From: Lineus longissimus
Taxonomy: Eukaryota; Nemertea; Pilidiophora; Heteronemertea; Lineidae
Length of the DNA: 64,000 bases
Assembly (NCBI RefSeq): GCF_910592395.1
Contig: NC_088308.1
Coordinates: 13,657,001 to 13,721,000, forward strand
Direction of reading: 5' to 3'
Position 1 is the stretch's first letter; each line of letters opens with the position of its first letter. A model generated the notes under the pieces. That model searched no databases. It saw only the letters and a program-made list of their open reading frames with translations, and was not told the DNA's origin. The position numbers and the translations under genes are program-made. Below, one piece after another: positions 1 to 10,006 of the stretch.

Positions 1-640
1 GATTAGCAGGTCGCGGCGTTTTAGCACGCCGTTAGCCGCCTGCTTAGCAGCCAGATCACTGGCATGCTGCAGGGACTGCTGGAGGGAGAATACGCTGTTC
101 CATCGAGGCATCCACGGCTAGAGACCTGGTAAGGGCACACAGAGTCAGGTCGGCGTAGGATAACACCGCCTGGGTCTCCTTAGCCAGGGCCTCGTCATTC
201 TTCGCATCCTTTAAGGCCGAAGAAGAGAGGACTTTAGGGGATACCAAACCCGAAAGTTGGATGTCGTCCTTGAGGGGCGACAGTGAAACCGGGTCGGTTC
301 CCGACGTCGAGACCCGATAATAATCGGGTCTATAGGACAGGCTTGGAGGGGAAGCGGTCGTGAATCGCTTCCCAGCCTGAGTCCAGGCACCCGGTCCCGT
401 AGACGGGAGCGTCGAGACCAGGGCGCGCTGGTGACCCCAGCAAGAAGGTGCTGTATCCCTAAGAGCCGTATCCAACCAAGTGGAGGCTCTAATCAGGGCC
501 GGAGACGCGGGCAATTCCTGGAAAGCCCGGTCAGGGACCGCATCCGACTCCTGCTCGGAGGCGTCGCTGAACAAGTCGAACGGCACCTTACCGAGGGCTG
601 GGTTGACCGTCGGGAGAGGAAATGTGTCTTGCGGCACAAA
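1..640 (-). pseudogene. DIRS-type retrotransposon gag-like fragment
   Basis: The minus strand reads as a Pro/Ser-rich protein that aligns by eye with the second gag-like ORF of the DIRS element at 22.5-23.1 kb. Shared landmarks are a DYYRVS motif, a 'LKDDIQL' segment, an 'AVLSYADLTL' segment and, in a shifted frame near position 50, 'LAAKQAANGVLKRR', which recurs in the decayed copy at 52.6-52.9 kb. The main open frame (56-637) stops near position 55 and the homology continues in another frame to the window edge, so there is at least one frameshift. No reverse transcriptase or recombinase is visible because the element would continue left of base 1. Family assignment rests on similarity to the better-preserved copy in this window. 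Confidence 0.75.
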
Positions 641-785
641 TAGTCCTTTGAAAGCATTTTTAATTGTAAAAAGTATATGCCTTCATCACAGAGTCTCTGC
701 AATGGTCTTTTTTTTGTCACAGTAGTCTTCTTCAATTATTAGTCTGGCGCAAGCCAGGCATTCTTTGTACTAGATGTTTTCCACC

Positions 786-1383
786 ACAATAGGGCCGTTT
801 AGACGACAGAAAAAAGGCTAATCCGGATGCATCCGGATGCATCTGGATCAAATTTGGTCGTCTAAACGCGATCAAGCCTAATGCGGTCTCATCTGGACTA
901 ATTTTTTCACCTACACGCATGCATATTGGATACGGCAATACTTCCTTTCATTATAGACATGTGTATTTTCGTGGGAATTAATGTCGTTTTGATTGTCAGT
1001 TTTATAGTATTTTCTCTTGGCTCATTTTCATTATTCCAATACGGTGAAGGATAAGTTCACGGACACGGTTGTTTTCGATCTCATACATATTTGGAGCGAT
1101 CAATCCATTCAGCGGAAGCTAGACAGCAGCTACCATAAGAACAAGCTTGCTTAGTACCATTATAACCCGCATTGTGGCGCTAAATCGGTGACGCCACCGC
1201 GACATCCTGCGGATTATTGGTGAAACCAAAAGAAATTAGTCCACATCAGTCCTCATTGCTGTTAGCATCTAAACGGATACATTAAAATGAGACCACATCC
1301 GGTCTGGAATGAGGTTCGATCGGATCGGATCAGAATGCGGTCTTATGAGGTCTTTTTGGAAAGCGTCTAAACGGCCCTATTGT
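786..1383. mobile_element. Short inverted-repeat element (MITE-like), 598 bp
   Basis: A perfect 20-bp inverted repeat bounds the segment: ACAATAGGGCCGTTTAGACG at 786-805 and its reverse complement at 1364-1383. Inside, the word tctaaacg and variants of gcggtctcat recur in both orientations near the ends, as in transposase-binding subterminal repeats. No coding sequence. A TA target duplication is possible (TA falls inside the outermost bases), so the exact outer border is uncertain. The transposase superfamily cannot be told from this copy. Confidence 0.7.
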
Positions 1384-1662
1384 ATCTGGGCCGAAGAAAC
1401 ACTGCGCAAATTATCTCGAGCTGGAGCTAAGAATAGATTATACTAATGAGCATACTTCCACATTGAGTTTTCTCAGAATGGTGCATATCGCGCGAAGCTA
1501 CTTAGCCTAATACCATTAGGCCCCGCGTGGTGGCGCTGAGGCGGCTGCTGTAATTAAGAGCGTGGTTGAGCCAAGCTACTTGGTCATAACAAATGACAGA
1601 TCTAACCAAAATTGCTTACATTTTTGCATTGCTACAATGAAAGACCTGATACTGAAACCGCA

Positions 1663-1741
1663 TGTCTGTTGACTGTACTTTAAGAGAGACTGGCATCATG
1701 CCTATCATGCCTAGTATCTCTTAAAGCACTGTCAACAGACA
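1663..1741. repeat. Near-perfect 79-nt hairpin
   Basis: The segment starts TGTCTGTTGACTGT and ends ACAGTGC-type sequence in reverse complement (GTCAACAGACA). The arms are about 35 nt each with a handful of mismatches, around a short CATGCCTATCATG loop. It could be a tiny palindromic element or the stem of a small RNA precursor; the sequence alone does not decide. The flanks 1,384-1,662 and 1,742-1,800 show nothing else. Confidence 0.6.
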
Positions 1742-1796
1742 CCACTATACCCCCTCACACTCAGAAACCACAAACGCCCACCACTTCCTGCTACCT

Positions 1797-2262
1797 TAAT
1801 ACTTCTGGATTGTGACATCAGGCATATGCCGTCTCTTACATGACCCTCTTCTCTTATATCGATCAGGCTACAATGCGGTCACTTACTTGATTGTGACATC
1901 ACCTTCTTCTCTCATATCACTCAGGCTACAGTGCAGTCTCTTACTTGATTGTGACATGAGGCATGAAGACGTCTCTTACACCACCCTCTTCTCTTGTATC
2001 AATCAGGCCACAATGCCGTCTCTTACTTGATTGTGACATCTGGCTATGATGAGGTATCTTACATCACCTTTTTAGCTTATATCTATCAGGCTACAATGCA
2101 GGCTCTTGACTGTGACATCAGGCTTTGATGCCATCTCTTACATCATCCTCTTCTCTCATATCAATCAGGCTACAATGCTGTCCCTTACTTGATTGTAACA
2201 ACTGGCTATGATGCAGTCTCTTACATCACCCTCTTATATCAATCAGGCAACAATGCAGACTA
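1797..2262. repeat. Satellite A, ~80-bp tandem repeat (first array)
   Basis: About six imperfect units carry the phrase ttgattgtgacat..ggc, then cgtctcttacatcacc, then cttctcttatatcaatcagg and ctacaatgc.gtctctta. Some units are shortened to about 58 bp by loss of the ggcatgatgccgtctctta part. Open frames across the array are by-products of the repeat. The same unit recurs at 5.70-5.97, 8.40-8.69 and 9.31-9.59 kb. Confidence 0.85.
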
Positions 2263-4140
2263 TTGCCAGTGTAAACCAGTGAACTACAGTGTGGTTGTTT
2301 TTGGGACAACCTGTGCTAATTGATTCATGCGTTGCTATTGGCAACCTTCAGCTCCACCCTGTGAGGTGCTGCCACCTTTGCTTAGTTTCAGTACTACATA
2401 TTTTTATTTTTATTTCGTATTTAGGCCTAGATAATTTCAGCTTATATTATGATAAGTTCTTTACTTTTGATAGAACCATTTTGGTTAAGATTGTAGGAGA
2501 AAATTAGGTCTTAGTTAGAATTTTATGTATTATTTGTGGCTGGCTGCCAAGGTCGTCTGCTGTTTTTCCTCCATTTTGCTGAAACCCTTTGGAGATTTTC
2601 ACCATCTAAAACATCTAAATTAAAAGAAATCCGAGCAGGCCAGCAATGGTGCCCTGGCTAAATAAGAAGATGAATTATTTGAGAAACAGTAGTGCACCAA
2701 AGCTAGTCGTTGAATAATCTAGATTTCGTGTGAAAGACAGTTTCGTGTCTTCTGACCGCCCATTTGGGGTCCTCGAAACAGCGGAGCTGCAGCAGCAGCT
2801 TGGTTGTGGTTTAGAAGGAGGATGTGTCATGAGCATAGTATCCACACCTAGTCTTTGATAAGAGTTTATGTAGCGACCACCTTGGCTATCAGGCCTGGTT
2901 ATTCTGTTTTAGCGAGCATAGCTTATGCCTCTATAGTTAGTTAGAAGGCCCATTTAGATTTATCTGGGCCACAACATGTGTCGAGGATGATTTTATCCTT
3001 GATTGATTGATGAGTGAAGGTAGGCCTAGGCCTATGACTTAGTTAACAGGCTATTTTACGCCGTTGTGAGTCGGGTTTGACTAAGTGCGCGTAAATAAAC
3101 ATGTTAAAGTGCCTCTCATCTAATCTGTCGTTTGTTGGCCATTCTTCCATAGTGATGGAGACCCCCTGGAGTATAGTCTGCCATTCCTAATCCTACCGCC
3201 CTACCCATGCTAATAAGTGACCTAGAGTTTAACTGCCCCGAGCAGACTACTGACTACTGAAAAAAGTAGAAAAATAAATAAGTGACGATACAGAAAGTAA
3301 ACAAAGGAAGAAGCACATTCGAGCAATGACAACAACGATGACCTCAATAACTGTCCCCTGGCCCAATGCCAAAGTTTAATACACACCACGTTATTACCAT
3401 TTATAATTGAAAGAACCAATACTGGAGCCCAATGCTCATATTGACACAGAGTTACCTATATTACATAAAAATTGGCCCAATGCCAACAGCTGTACTCACA
3501 CTAACATAGCTTCCACACTAACCTTTTACCAATTGGCTCCATGGTCCATGCATGAATCTAGTTGTTCTTCACGAGGCGATGAAACTCACCTTTCTTTAGC
3601 CTGTCATCTACACATATACATGCGCGAATCCTACAAGCCAAGCACTGAGACAGACCAGCCGCCTTGGGACTGTGGTTTTATTTGAAGAGCAGAGTTTGAG
3701 GGGAAGCGTGCAAAGGTTAGGATAGCTGCAGAATTAGGCCTACACCCTGTAAAGAGAAAATATCACAAGAGAACCAAGTTCGAAGTAACCTTATGGGCCC
3801 TGATTTGTCATGATGACCCCGAAGATTACCAGTTGTCAGAAATCCCCATTAAAAATTGGCGCATCTTACCCACTGCATACTGCCTTAACCTTGACTAACG
3901 GTAACATGGTAACAGCTCTGCTGTCTGTTGGAGTCACTACATTAATTATCAGCTTCACTTTGGGGTAGTATACACGTAGGACTATAAATCCACGGAAGCT
4001 CCACCCAGCTCAGGCTAGGTCCAGCAGCCTACCAACTGATTACCGATATTTACATGGCAATATTGAGTCACCACATTGGGACGATGACATGGGAAGAATT
4101 CCCAGGGTAAAATGCAGTACTGGATACAATCTTTCATACA
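2263..4140. other. No recognisable gene (1.9 kb)
   Basis: I see no coding exon, RNA gene or clear inverted-repeat element here. The stretch is AT-rich with scattered taggcct words and short open frames that lack recognisable domains. Confidence 0.5.
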
Positions 4141-4771
4141 TACATGTTTGCCTATCAGCTTAGACTGAGAATGCCAGTGTTATTGTTCGTTGAAAATACC
4201 TCGCAATTCCAGCAGACTACTTTCGTCACCATTCTTTGTGTACTCTGACCAGTGTCACTATCAAAGTTCAACAATATCCTTGTTATTTTGACAAGAATGA
4301 AGGCCCAGGGACCATGTGCTCACCTCGGGTAATGTAATGCATGTCATTTGCAGTGGATATGGGGAGAACAGTTTCTGACTAGTTTCACCAGTTTCGATTC
4401 CATTGAATAATATTCTTCTTCTTGTCTCAATGGCAGAAAAGAAAATAACCGGTACCATCTAACTATATTTGTCTGGATTCCAAAGTCATTTTCCAGTAAT
4501 TGTTATTTTAATGTGTAGTAAATAACAGTGAAGTATTACGATTATTTCATTCTTATGATTGGGAAGAATTTTTTTTCAACACCCTTTTGTGTATAAAATG
4601 TACATGGCGTTCATGTGTGTTTTAATCCTACACTTCTACTCAAAGACTGAGCAAATTTAACGAGACAGAAAACCAAAATCGGTAACACTTCCCTAACAAG
4701 CTACGGGTGTCATTCTATACTATGACTTTTCAAATAACAGTTGTCATGGCCAATTGTACCTAGCAAATCAA
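4141..4771. repeat. Dispersed repeat, copy 1 of a pair
   Basis: Close match in the same orientation to 10,924-11,501. Both contain ctgagaatg.cagt, the phrase aaaatacctcgcaattccag, then gaagtattacgattatttca and a shared end at tacctagcaaatcaagaga. In this copy the middle part (about 4,300-4,455) is replaced by a sequence beginning aaggcccagggaccatgtgctcacc, which is the 5' edge of the dispersed ~300-bp repeat family seen elsewhere in the window. The left edge of a third, inverted partial match lies near 10,080-10,150. Confidence 0.7.
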
Positions 4772-5149
4772 GAGACTAGAGGCCTGGCGCCCTGAATAGC
4801 TATGCTGGGGGAGTTTAATAGCAAGGAATGAGATGAATGACAAGAAAATGTAGCAAGTAGTATATGCGAGTACCAGAATGTAGGTTTATGGTAGATAGGG
4901 AGATGTGGACAGACTAGATGGAATCAAGCCTAGACAAATGGGGCCAAATTCATGAAGGGCGTTCAGCTTAAAACAGCGTTTAACTACTGAATAGAGAGAT
5001 TCAGGTCCTTCATGTAAATCTTCACAGAACATGAATAAGCCTGAATAACTAATCAGGGAGAAGTTACACACATCTAATGAATTTGGTCCCTAGGGTGGAT
5101 GACAGTTGTGAAGGTTTTATTTGAACTGCAGTGAATGAAGTAGTTGAGG
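4772..5149. other. No recognisable feature
   Basis: No gene or repeat boundary that I can support. Sequence is AT-rich with only short frames. Confidence 0.4.
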
Positions 5150-5484
5150 GGTTCTTTTGTCACATCCGCTCTTCAATACCTTCAGTGCCTTTGCTCCAAC
5201 TGTGTTTAAGCAGGCCAGCGCAAAACTGCTCTTTCAATACCTTTAGTTTGATACCATTAACGTGACTGCCTTCCTCTAACAGTGTTCAAGTTGTTTAGTG
5301 AGTAATAAAGGTATATCAGGGTAAACCTACTCTTAAACACTTTTAGTTTGATATCAAACACGGATGACACCTTTCGCTGTAACCGTCTCCAAGTAGGTCA
5401 GTTGGTAATGAAAATGGGTTAGCACAAACCTACTGTTCATCATCTTTAGTTCGATACCAAACATGACTACTTTAGCTATAACAT
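5150..5484. repeat. Satellite C, ~100-bp tandem repeat, left half
   Basis: Three imperfect units share (a/t)cctttagtttgatacca, cgtgactgcctt, caagtaggtcagt and a trailing caaacctactctt. The array resumes at about 6,949 after an insertion of roughly 1.46 kb. The phrase ctactttagctataaca occurs at both edges of that insertion, which looks like a duplicated target. Confidence 0.6.
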
Positions 5485-5697
5485 AACTGTTGGGAGGTTT
5501 TTCAGAAAGATTTTAGAAATAAGATAGGTCTGATAGGAATTCGGCCATTTATTATTGTATATTGTACTCAACCAAAATGTTAGATTATTTCACGTGTGAT
5601 GTATTTTAAATGTATTTTTGATATGCCTTGTTAATTACTGTCAAACCTGATGATTATGCAAGTTTTCAAATAAATCAATACCAATTATTATTATAGA
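5485..5697 (+). pseudogene. LINE 3' end fragment, duplicate of 8,196-8,404
   Basis: Begins within the last codons of the LINE ORF (TGTTGGGAGGTTTTTCAG..., encoding VGRFFRKILEIR) and runs through the 3' untranslated tail to attattattatag. It is nearly identical to 8,196-8,404 and is followed by the same satellite A start. The pair arose by duplication of a larger block (offset about 2.71 kb) rather than by two insertions, because the flanking satellite is also shared. Confidence 0.75.
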
Positions 5698-5972
5698 TTG
5701 TGACATGAGGCATGGTGCCATCTCTAACATCACCCTCTATACTCTCATATCAATCAGGCTACAATGCGGTCTCTTACTTGATTGTGACATGAGGCATGAT
5801 GCCGTCTCTTTCATCACCCGCTTCTCTTATATCAATCGGGCTACAACGAAGTCTTACTTAACTGTGACATCAGGCATGATAACGTCTCATACATCACGCT
5901 CTTCTCTTATATCGATCAGGCTAAAATGTGGTCACTTGCTTGATTGTGACATCACCCTCTTGTCTCATATCA
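5698..5972. repeat. Satellite A, second array
   Basis: About three and a half units of the ~80-bp satellite, directly joined on the left to the LINE tail and on the right to satellite B. The equivalent junctions recur at 8,405 and 8,687. Confidence 0.85.
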
Positions 5973-6127
5973 TTTGGACAGCCCACCTGCTTGACTACGA
6001 CAGAATGTTTCAACAACAGAGTCGCAACAAAGTCTATAACGTCACAACGTCATTGAGAAACCACCCCTGAGTCATGATGTCATTCAAACTGTGAACTTCG
6101 AACAAGACAGATGCAAGTCAACCCCAG

Positions 6128-6170
6128 CCACCCTGATGAAGCCTAGAGGGGCAGAAACGCGCGTCGGTGG
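6128..6170 (+). ncRNA. Type I hammerhead ribozyme-like motif, copy 1
   Basis: Core CTGATGA at 6,133-6,139, stem II GCC (6,141-6,143) with GGC (6,150-6,152), GAAA at 6,154-6,157, a very short stem III and the cleavage triplet GTC at 6,163-6,165. Stem I pairs CCACC (6,128-6,132) with GGTGG (6,166-6,170) perfectly and is open at the ends, as in type I. Odd points: an A-A mismatch sits at the base of stem II and the stem III loop is only about two bases, so a monomer may be weak; minimal forms in Penelope-like elements are known to act as dimers. Predicted cleavage follows C6165. Confidence 0.65.
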
Positions 6171-6472
6171 AGCAACACAACAGCCCAACAATAGGGACCG
6201 ATGGACATTGTTGTAAACTACAGTGACGGTATCCAGTTTTACTTCTACTATTCTGATTTTATTGTCTGGTCCGTGTGTATCATCGGTTGATTCTGTTCTC
6301 CTCAACATATTGTGCCATTTGGACAGCCCACCTGCTTAACTACAACATAATGTTTCAACAACAGAGTCGCAACAAAGTCTATAACGTCACAACGTCATTG
6401 AGAAACCACCCCTGAGTCATGATGTCATTCAAACTGTGAACTTCGAACAAGACAGATGCAAGTCAACCCCAG

Positions 6473-6515
6473 CCACCCTGATGAAGCCTAGAGGGGCAGA
6501 AATGCGCGTCGGTTG
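6473..6515 (+). ncRNA. Hammerhead ribozyme-like motif, copy 2
   Basis: Same layout as copy 1, 345 bp downstream. Two changes: GAAAT instead of GAAAC, giving a T-G wobble in stem III, and GGTTG instead of GGTGG, giving one mismatch in stem I. Predicted to be weaker. Confidence 0.55.
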
Positions 6516-6817
6516 AGCAACACAACAGCCCAACAATAGGGACCGATGGACATTGTTGTAAACTACAGTGACGGTATCCAGTTTTACTTCTACTATTCTG
6601 ATTTTATTGTCTGGTCCGTGTGTATCATCGGTTGATCCTGTACTCCTCAAAATATTGTGCCATTTGGACAGCCCACCTGATTGACTACAACATAATGTTT
6701 CGACAACAGAGTCGCAACAAAGTCTATAACGTCACAACGTCATTGAGAAACCACCCCTGAGTCATGATGTCATTTAAACTGTGAACTTCGAACAAGACAG
6801 ATGCAAGTCAACCCCAG

Positions 6818-6860
6818 CCACCCTGATGAAGCCTAGAGGGGCAGAAACGCGCGTCGGTGG
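6818..6860 (+). ncRNA. Hammerhead ribozyme-like motif, copy 3
   Basis: Same core as copy 1 with perfect CCACC/GGTGG stem I and GAAACGCGCGTC. Cleavage predicted after C6855. Confidence 0.65.
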
Positions 6861-6948
6861 AGCAACACAACAGCCCAACAATAGGGACCGATGGACATTG
6901 TTGTAAACTACAGTGACGGTATCCAGTTTTACTTCTACTATTCTACTT

Positions 6949-7080
6949 TAGCTATAACAGTCTTAAAGTAGGGCAGAAGGTCATTAAAGTAGGTCAGTGC
7001 AAATCTCTCCTTCATTACCTTTAGCTTAAATCAGGTCTTGTGACACTGCCCTTTTCCCTCCCATAAGGCTACAATGCAGT
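6949..7080. repeat. Satellite C, right half
   Basis: Resumes with ctactttagctataaca (also present at the left edge of the inserted block), then caagtagg/cagtgcaaa-type phrases, ending at ctacaatgcagt where the LINE coding fragment begins. Continuity with 5,150-5,484 supports an insertion of LINE tail plus satellites into this repeat. Confidence 0.55.
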
Positions 7081-8239
7081 ATTTAGAAGATGGAGACTAA
7101 AGGTTAATGTGAGGAAAACTAAAATAATGTGCTTTAATAAAAGACAATTAAATGGAGCAGTTTTCAAAATCAGTGGAACGGATGTAGACATAGTGGATTC
7201 CATAAAGTATTTAGGTGTAATCTTTCAAAAGAATGGGAGTTTCAAAAGAGCTACCCAAGCTCTGAGACTGAAGGCTAGAAGAGCCTGGTCTGCTTTATCT
7301 AAAAGTTTCAATATTTATGATGGGACTCCAGTTAGTGTGTTGGTACATATGTTTGATACCATTGTGAGGCCCCAACTATTATATGGCTCGGAACTTTGGG
7401 GTGCCTATCTTTTTAGGAAGCCAAGTAAGGATACTATAATGAAATCTATGCAAAATGTAAGGTTAGACCATGAACTTGTACATCTACGCATATGCAAACA
7501 GATACTTGGTGTCAAAAGAAATACGTCCAATAGCGGTGTATATTGTGAGATTGGTCAAATACCATTGTTGTTTAATATATTTGTAAAAATTCCTAAATAT
7601 ATCCAACATGTAGTGAAAGATAATAACCAACTCGCCAAACTCATCTTGAGAAATGAGTATGATAATTACTGTAATGATCGCAAGAGCTATTTCAGCATCA
7701 TAAAGTGTATATTTGAACTGATTGATGAAGACTTTCCACTTTTCAAGGACATTGTGAATCTTGACATTACAAACATTAAAAACAGGTTATGTGAAGTGTT
7801 TGAGAAACTCGCCATTTCTAACATTCAACAGTGTACCAAGTTACAAATTTACTCCTCACTCAAGTGCAATTTCGGTAAAGAGAAATATTTATCGCTCATT
7901 TCAAACGTTGCAGCTCGGAAGGCAATCACGAAAATCCGATTGTCAGCACATAATTTTGATATTGAAACTGGACGACAGAAAAATATACAGCGGTCCTTGC
8001 GATATTGTTCCTTATGTAACACCCAGAATGTTGGGGATGAATTTCATGTGTTATTGAAATGTATCAATAATAATGTTGTAAAAATTAGGAAGGTAGCCAT
8101 GGATGAGACAGATGCAGTCACTCCTAGTTTTGCACTTCTAAATGCTAGAGATAAATTTAGATATTGCTTCCTGGCATCAGATGAAACCATTGTACATACT
8201 GTTGGGAGGTTTTTCAGAAAGATTTTAGAAATAAGATAG
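7081..8239 (+). pseudogene. LINE reverse transcriptase C-terminal fragment
   Basis: A 376-codon open frame encodes the C-terminal part of a non-LTR retrotransposon polyprotein. Visible landmarks: RKTKIMCF and DSIKYLGVIF (post-catalytic RT motifs), RPQLLYGSELWG (thumb-like region) and, near the C-terminus, CSLCNTQNVGDEFHVLLKC, a CCHC-like finger common at LINE C-termini. The catalytic RT palm (YADD), endonuclease and 5' end are absent, so this is a 5'-truncated copy. The frame is open through the codon for the final arginine and stops at 8,237-8,239. The upstream border abuts satellite C. Clade not assigned. Confidence 0.8.
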
Positions 8240-8404
8240 GTCTGATAGGAATTCGGCCATTTATTATTGTATATTGTACTCAACCTAAATGTTAGATTAT
8301 TTCACGTGTGATGTATTTTAAATGTATTTTTGATATGCCTTGTTAATTACTGTCAAACCTGATGATTATGCAAGTTTTCAAATAAATAAATACCAATTAT
8401 TATT
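8240..8404 (+). other. LINE 3' untranslated tail
   Basis: Follows the LINE stop codon and ends in aataaataaatacc(a)attattattatag, a microsatellite-like tail typical of non-LTR elements. It is duplicated at 5,530-5,697. Confidence 0.65.
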
Positions 8405-8686
8405 ATAGATTGTGACATGAGGCATGGTGCCATCTCTAACATCACCCTCTCTACTCTCATATCAATCAGGCTACAATGCGGTCTCTTACTTGATTGTGAC
8501 ATGAGGCATGATGCCGTCTCTTTCATCACCCCGCTTCTCTTATATAAATCAGGCTGCAACAAAGTCTTACTTAACTGTGACATCAGGTATGATAACGTCT
8601 CATACATCACGCTCTTCTCTTATATCGATCAGGCTAAAATGTGGTCACTTACTTGATTGTGACATCACCCTCTTGTCTCATATAAT
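8405..8686. repeat. Satellite A, third array
   Basis: Aligns with 5,698-5,972 unit for unit, as part of the ~2.7-kb block duplication. Confidence 0.85.
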
Positions 8687-8840
8687 TTGGACAGCCCACC
8701 TGCTTGACTACGACAGAATGTTTCAACAACAGAGTCGCAACAAAGTCTATAACGTCACAACATCATTGAGAAACCACCCCTGAGTCATGATGTCATTCAA
8801 ACTGTGAACTTCGAACAAGACAGATGCAAGTCAACCCCAG

Positions 8841-8884
8841 CCACCCTGATGAAGCCTAGATGGGGCAGAAACGCGTGTCGGTGG
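8841..8884 (+). ncRNA. Hammerhead ribozyme-like motif, copy 4
   Basis: CCACC/GGTGG stem I intact and CTGATGA core intact. There is one extra base in the stem II loop (TAGAT) and GCGTGTC replaces GCGCGTC, which disturbs stem III. Confidence 0.5.
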
Positions 8885-9183
8885 AGCAACGCAACAGCCC
8901 AACAATAGGGACCGATGGACATTGTTGTAAACTACAGTGACGTTATCCAGTTTTACTTCTACTATTCTGATTTTATTGTCTAGTCCGTGTGTATCATCGG
9001 TTGATCATGTACTTCTCAACATGTGCCATTTGGACAGCCCACCTGCTTGACTACAACATAATGTTTCAACAACAGAGTCGCAACAAAGTCTATAACGTCA
9101 CAATGTCATTGAGAAACCACCCCTGAGTCATGATGTCATTCAAACTGTGAACTTCGAACAAGACAGATGCAAGTCAACCCCAG

Positions 9184-9226
9184 CCACCCTGATGAAGCCT
9201 AGAGGGGCAGAAACACGCGTCGGTGG
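9184..9226 (+). ncRNA. Hammerhead ribozyme-like motif, copy 5
   Basis: CCACC/GGTGG stem I, CTGATGA core and stem II are intact. Stem III reads GAAACACGCGTC, one substitution from copy 1. Confidence 0.55.
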
Positions 9227-9306
9227 AGCAACGCAACAGCCCAACAATAGGGACCGATGGACATTGTTGTAAACTACAGTGACAGTATCCAGTTTTACTT
9301 CTACTA

Positions 9307-9590
9307 TTACAATGCGGTCTCTTACTTGATTGTGACATGAGGCATGATGCCGTCTCTTTCATCACCCACTTCTCTTATATCAATCAGGCTACAACGAAGT
9401 CTTACTTGACTGTGACATCAGGTATGATAGCGTCTCATACATCACGCTCTTCTCTTATATCGATCAGGCTACAATGTGGTCACTTACTTGATTGTGACAT
9501 CACCCTCTTGTCTCATATCATTCAGGCGACAATGCCGTCTCTTACTTGATTGTGACATGAGGCATGACGACGTCTCTTACATCACCATAC
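9307..9590. repeat. Satellite A, fourth array
   Basis: About three and a half units of the same ~80-bp repeat. Immediately right lies a small palindrome (AACTCGACC-TAT-GGTCGAGTT, 9,643-9,663). Confidence 0.8.
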
Positions 9591-9793
9591 CCCATGCCTC
9601 TTGACCCAGGGTCGAGCGCGACAGTAAAGGGGTAGGAATGTTAACTCGACCTATGGTCGAGTTAGGTTGAGCATGACACTAGTATAAGGGTTAAAGGTTG
9701 CATTTTCAAGAGTTTAGGTTTAATAGGCAATCCTTATTATTAAAATTATAATAAATTAAAAATTCAGGGATGCCTATTCAATTTCAAGGCTTC

Positions 9794-10003
9794 TTTATTC
9801 AATCAACTTGTAAAATACAGTAAAACAAGACCAAAACGTGAAGGACAAATCAGCTAAGATACAGTGTCTTCTTTCCCGATCCTGTCAATCTCATGGCTGA
9901 CTGGTTGATTGGTTTCGTGTCACCAGTTCCACAGCATGCACAGCAACACCACTTTGCCAGTGGATACCACCGGAATGACTCGTAGATTATAGACTGCATC
10001 ATC
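9794..10003 (-). CDS. Candidate 3'-terminal exon with poly(A) signal, unknown protein
   Basis: On the minus strand a pyrimidine-rich acceptor (..ttttctcatgtttacag) ends at 10,004 and is followed by a 50-codon open frame starting MMQSIIYESFRWYPLAKWC, rich in cysteine (CCCACCG), that stops with TGA at 9,850-9,852. An AATAAA signal follows at 9,794-9,799. This is the look of a terminal exon with a short 3' UTR. I do not recognise the protein and could not link it with certainty to an upstream exon; a signal-peptide-like exon lies on the same strand at 11,518-11,650. It may also be a chance combination. Confidence 0.3.
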
Positions 10004-10006
10004 CTG

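Larger units (their letters stand above)
5974..6946. repeat. Satellite B, 345-bp tandem repeat, three units
   Basis: Units start at 5,974, 6,319 and 6,664 (period 345), each beginning ttggacagcccacctg and ending cttctactatt with an intervening ggtccgtgtgtatcatcggt segment; the third unit lacks its last part. Units differ by only a few substitutions. Each carries one hammerhead-like motif (listed separately). Tandem repeats of this length with type I hammerheads are known from Penelope-like elements and retrozymes; no Penelope reverse transcriptase is seen in the window. Confidence 0.9.
8687..9306. repeat. Satellite B, two further units
   Basis: Units begin at 8,687 and 9,030 (period 343). 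The second stops at cttctactatt and runs directly into satellite A sequence. Each has a hammerhead-like motif. Confidence 0.85.

Noticed and set aside
5705-6070. 121-codon plus-strand frame across satellite A
   Set aside because: It is repeat periodicity; the same peptide phrases recur in every array and match no protein.
6084-6650. Two nearly identical ~74-codon minus-strand frames
   Set aside because: They are repeated because satellite B is repeated; the frames are shadows of the hammerhead-bearing unit.
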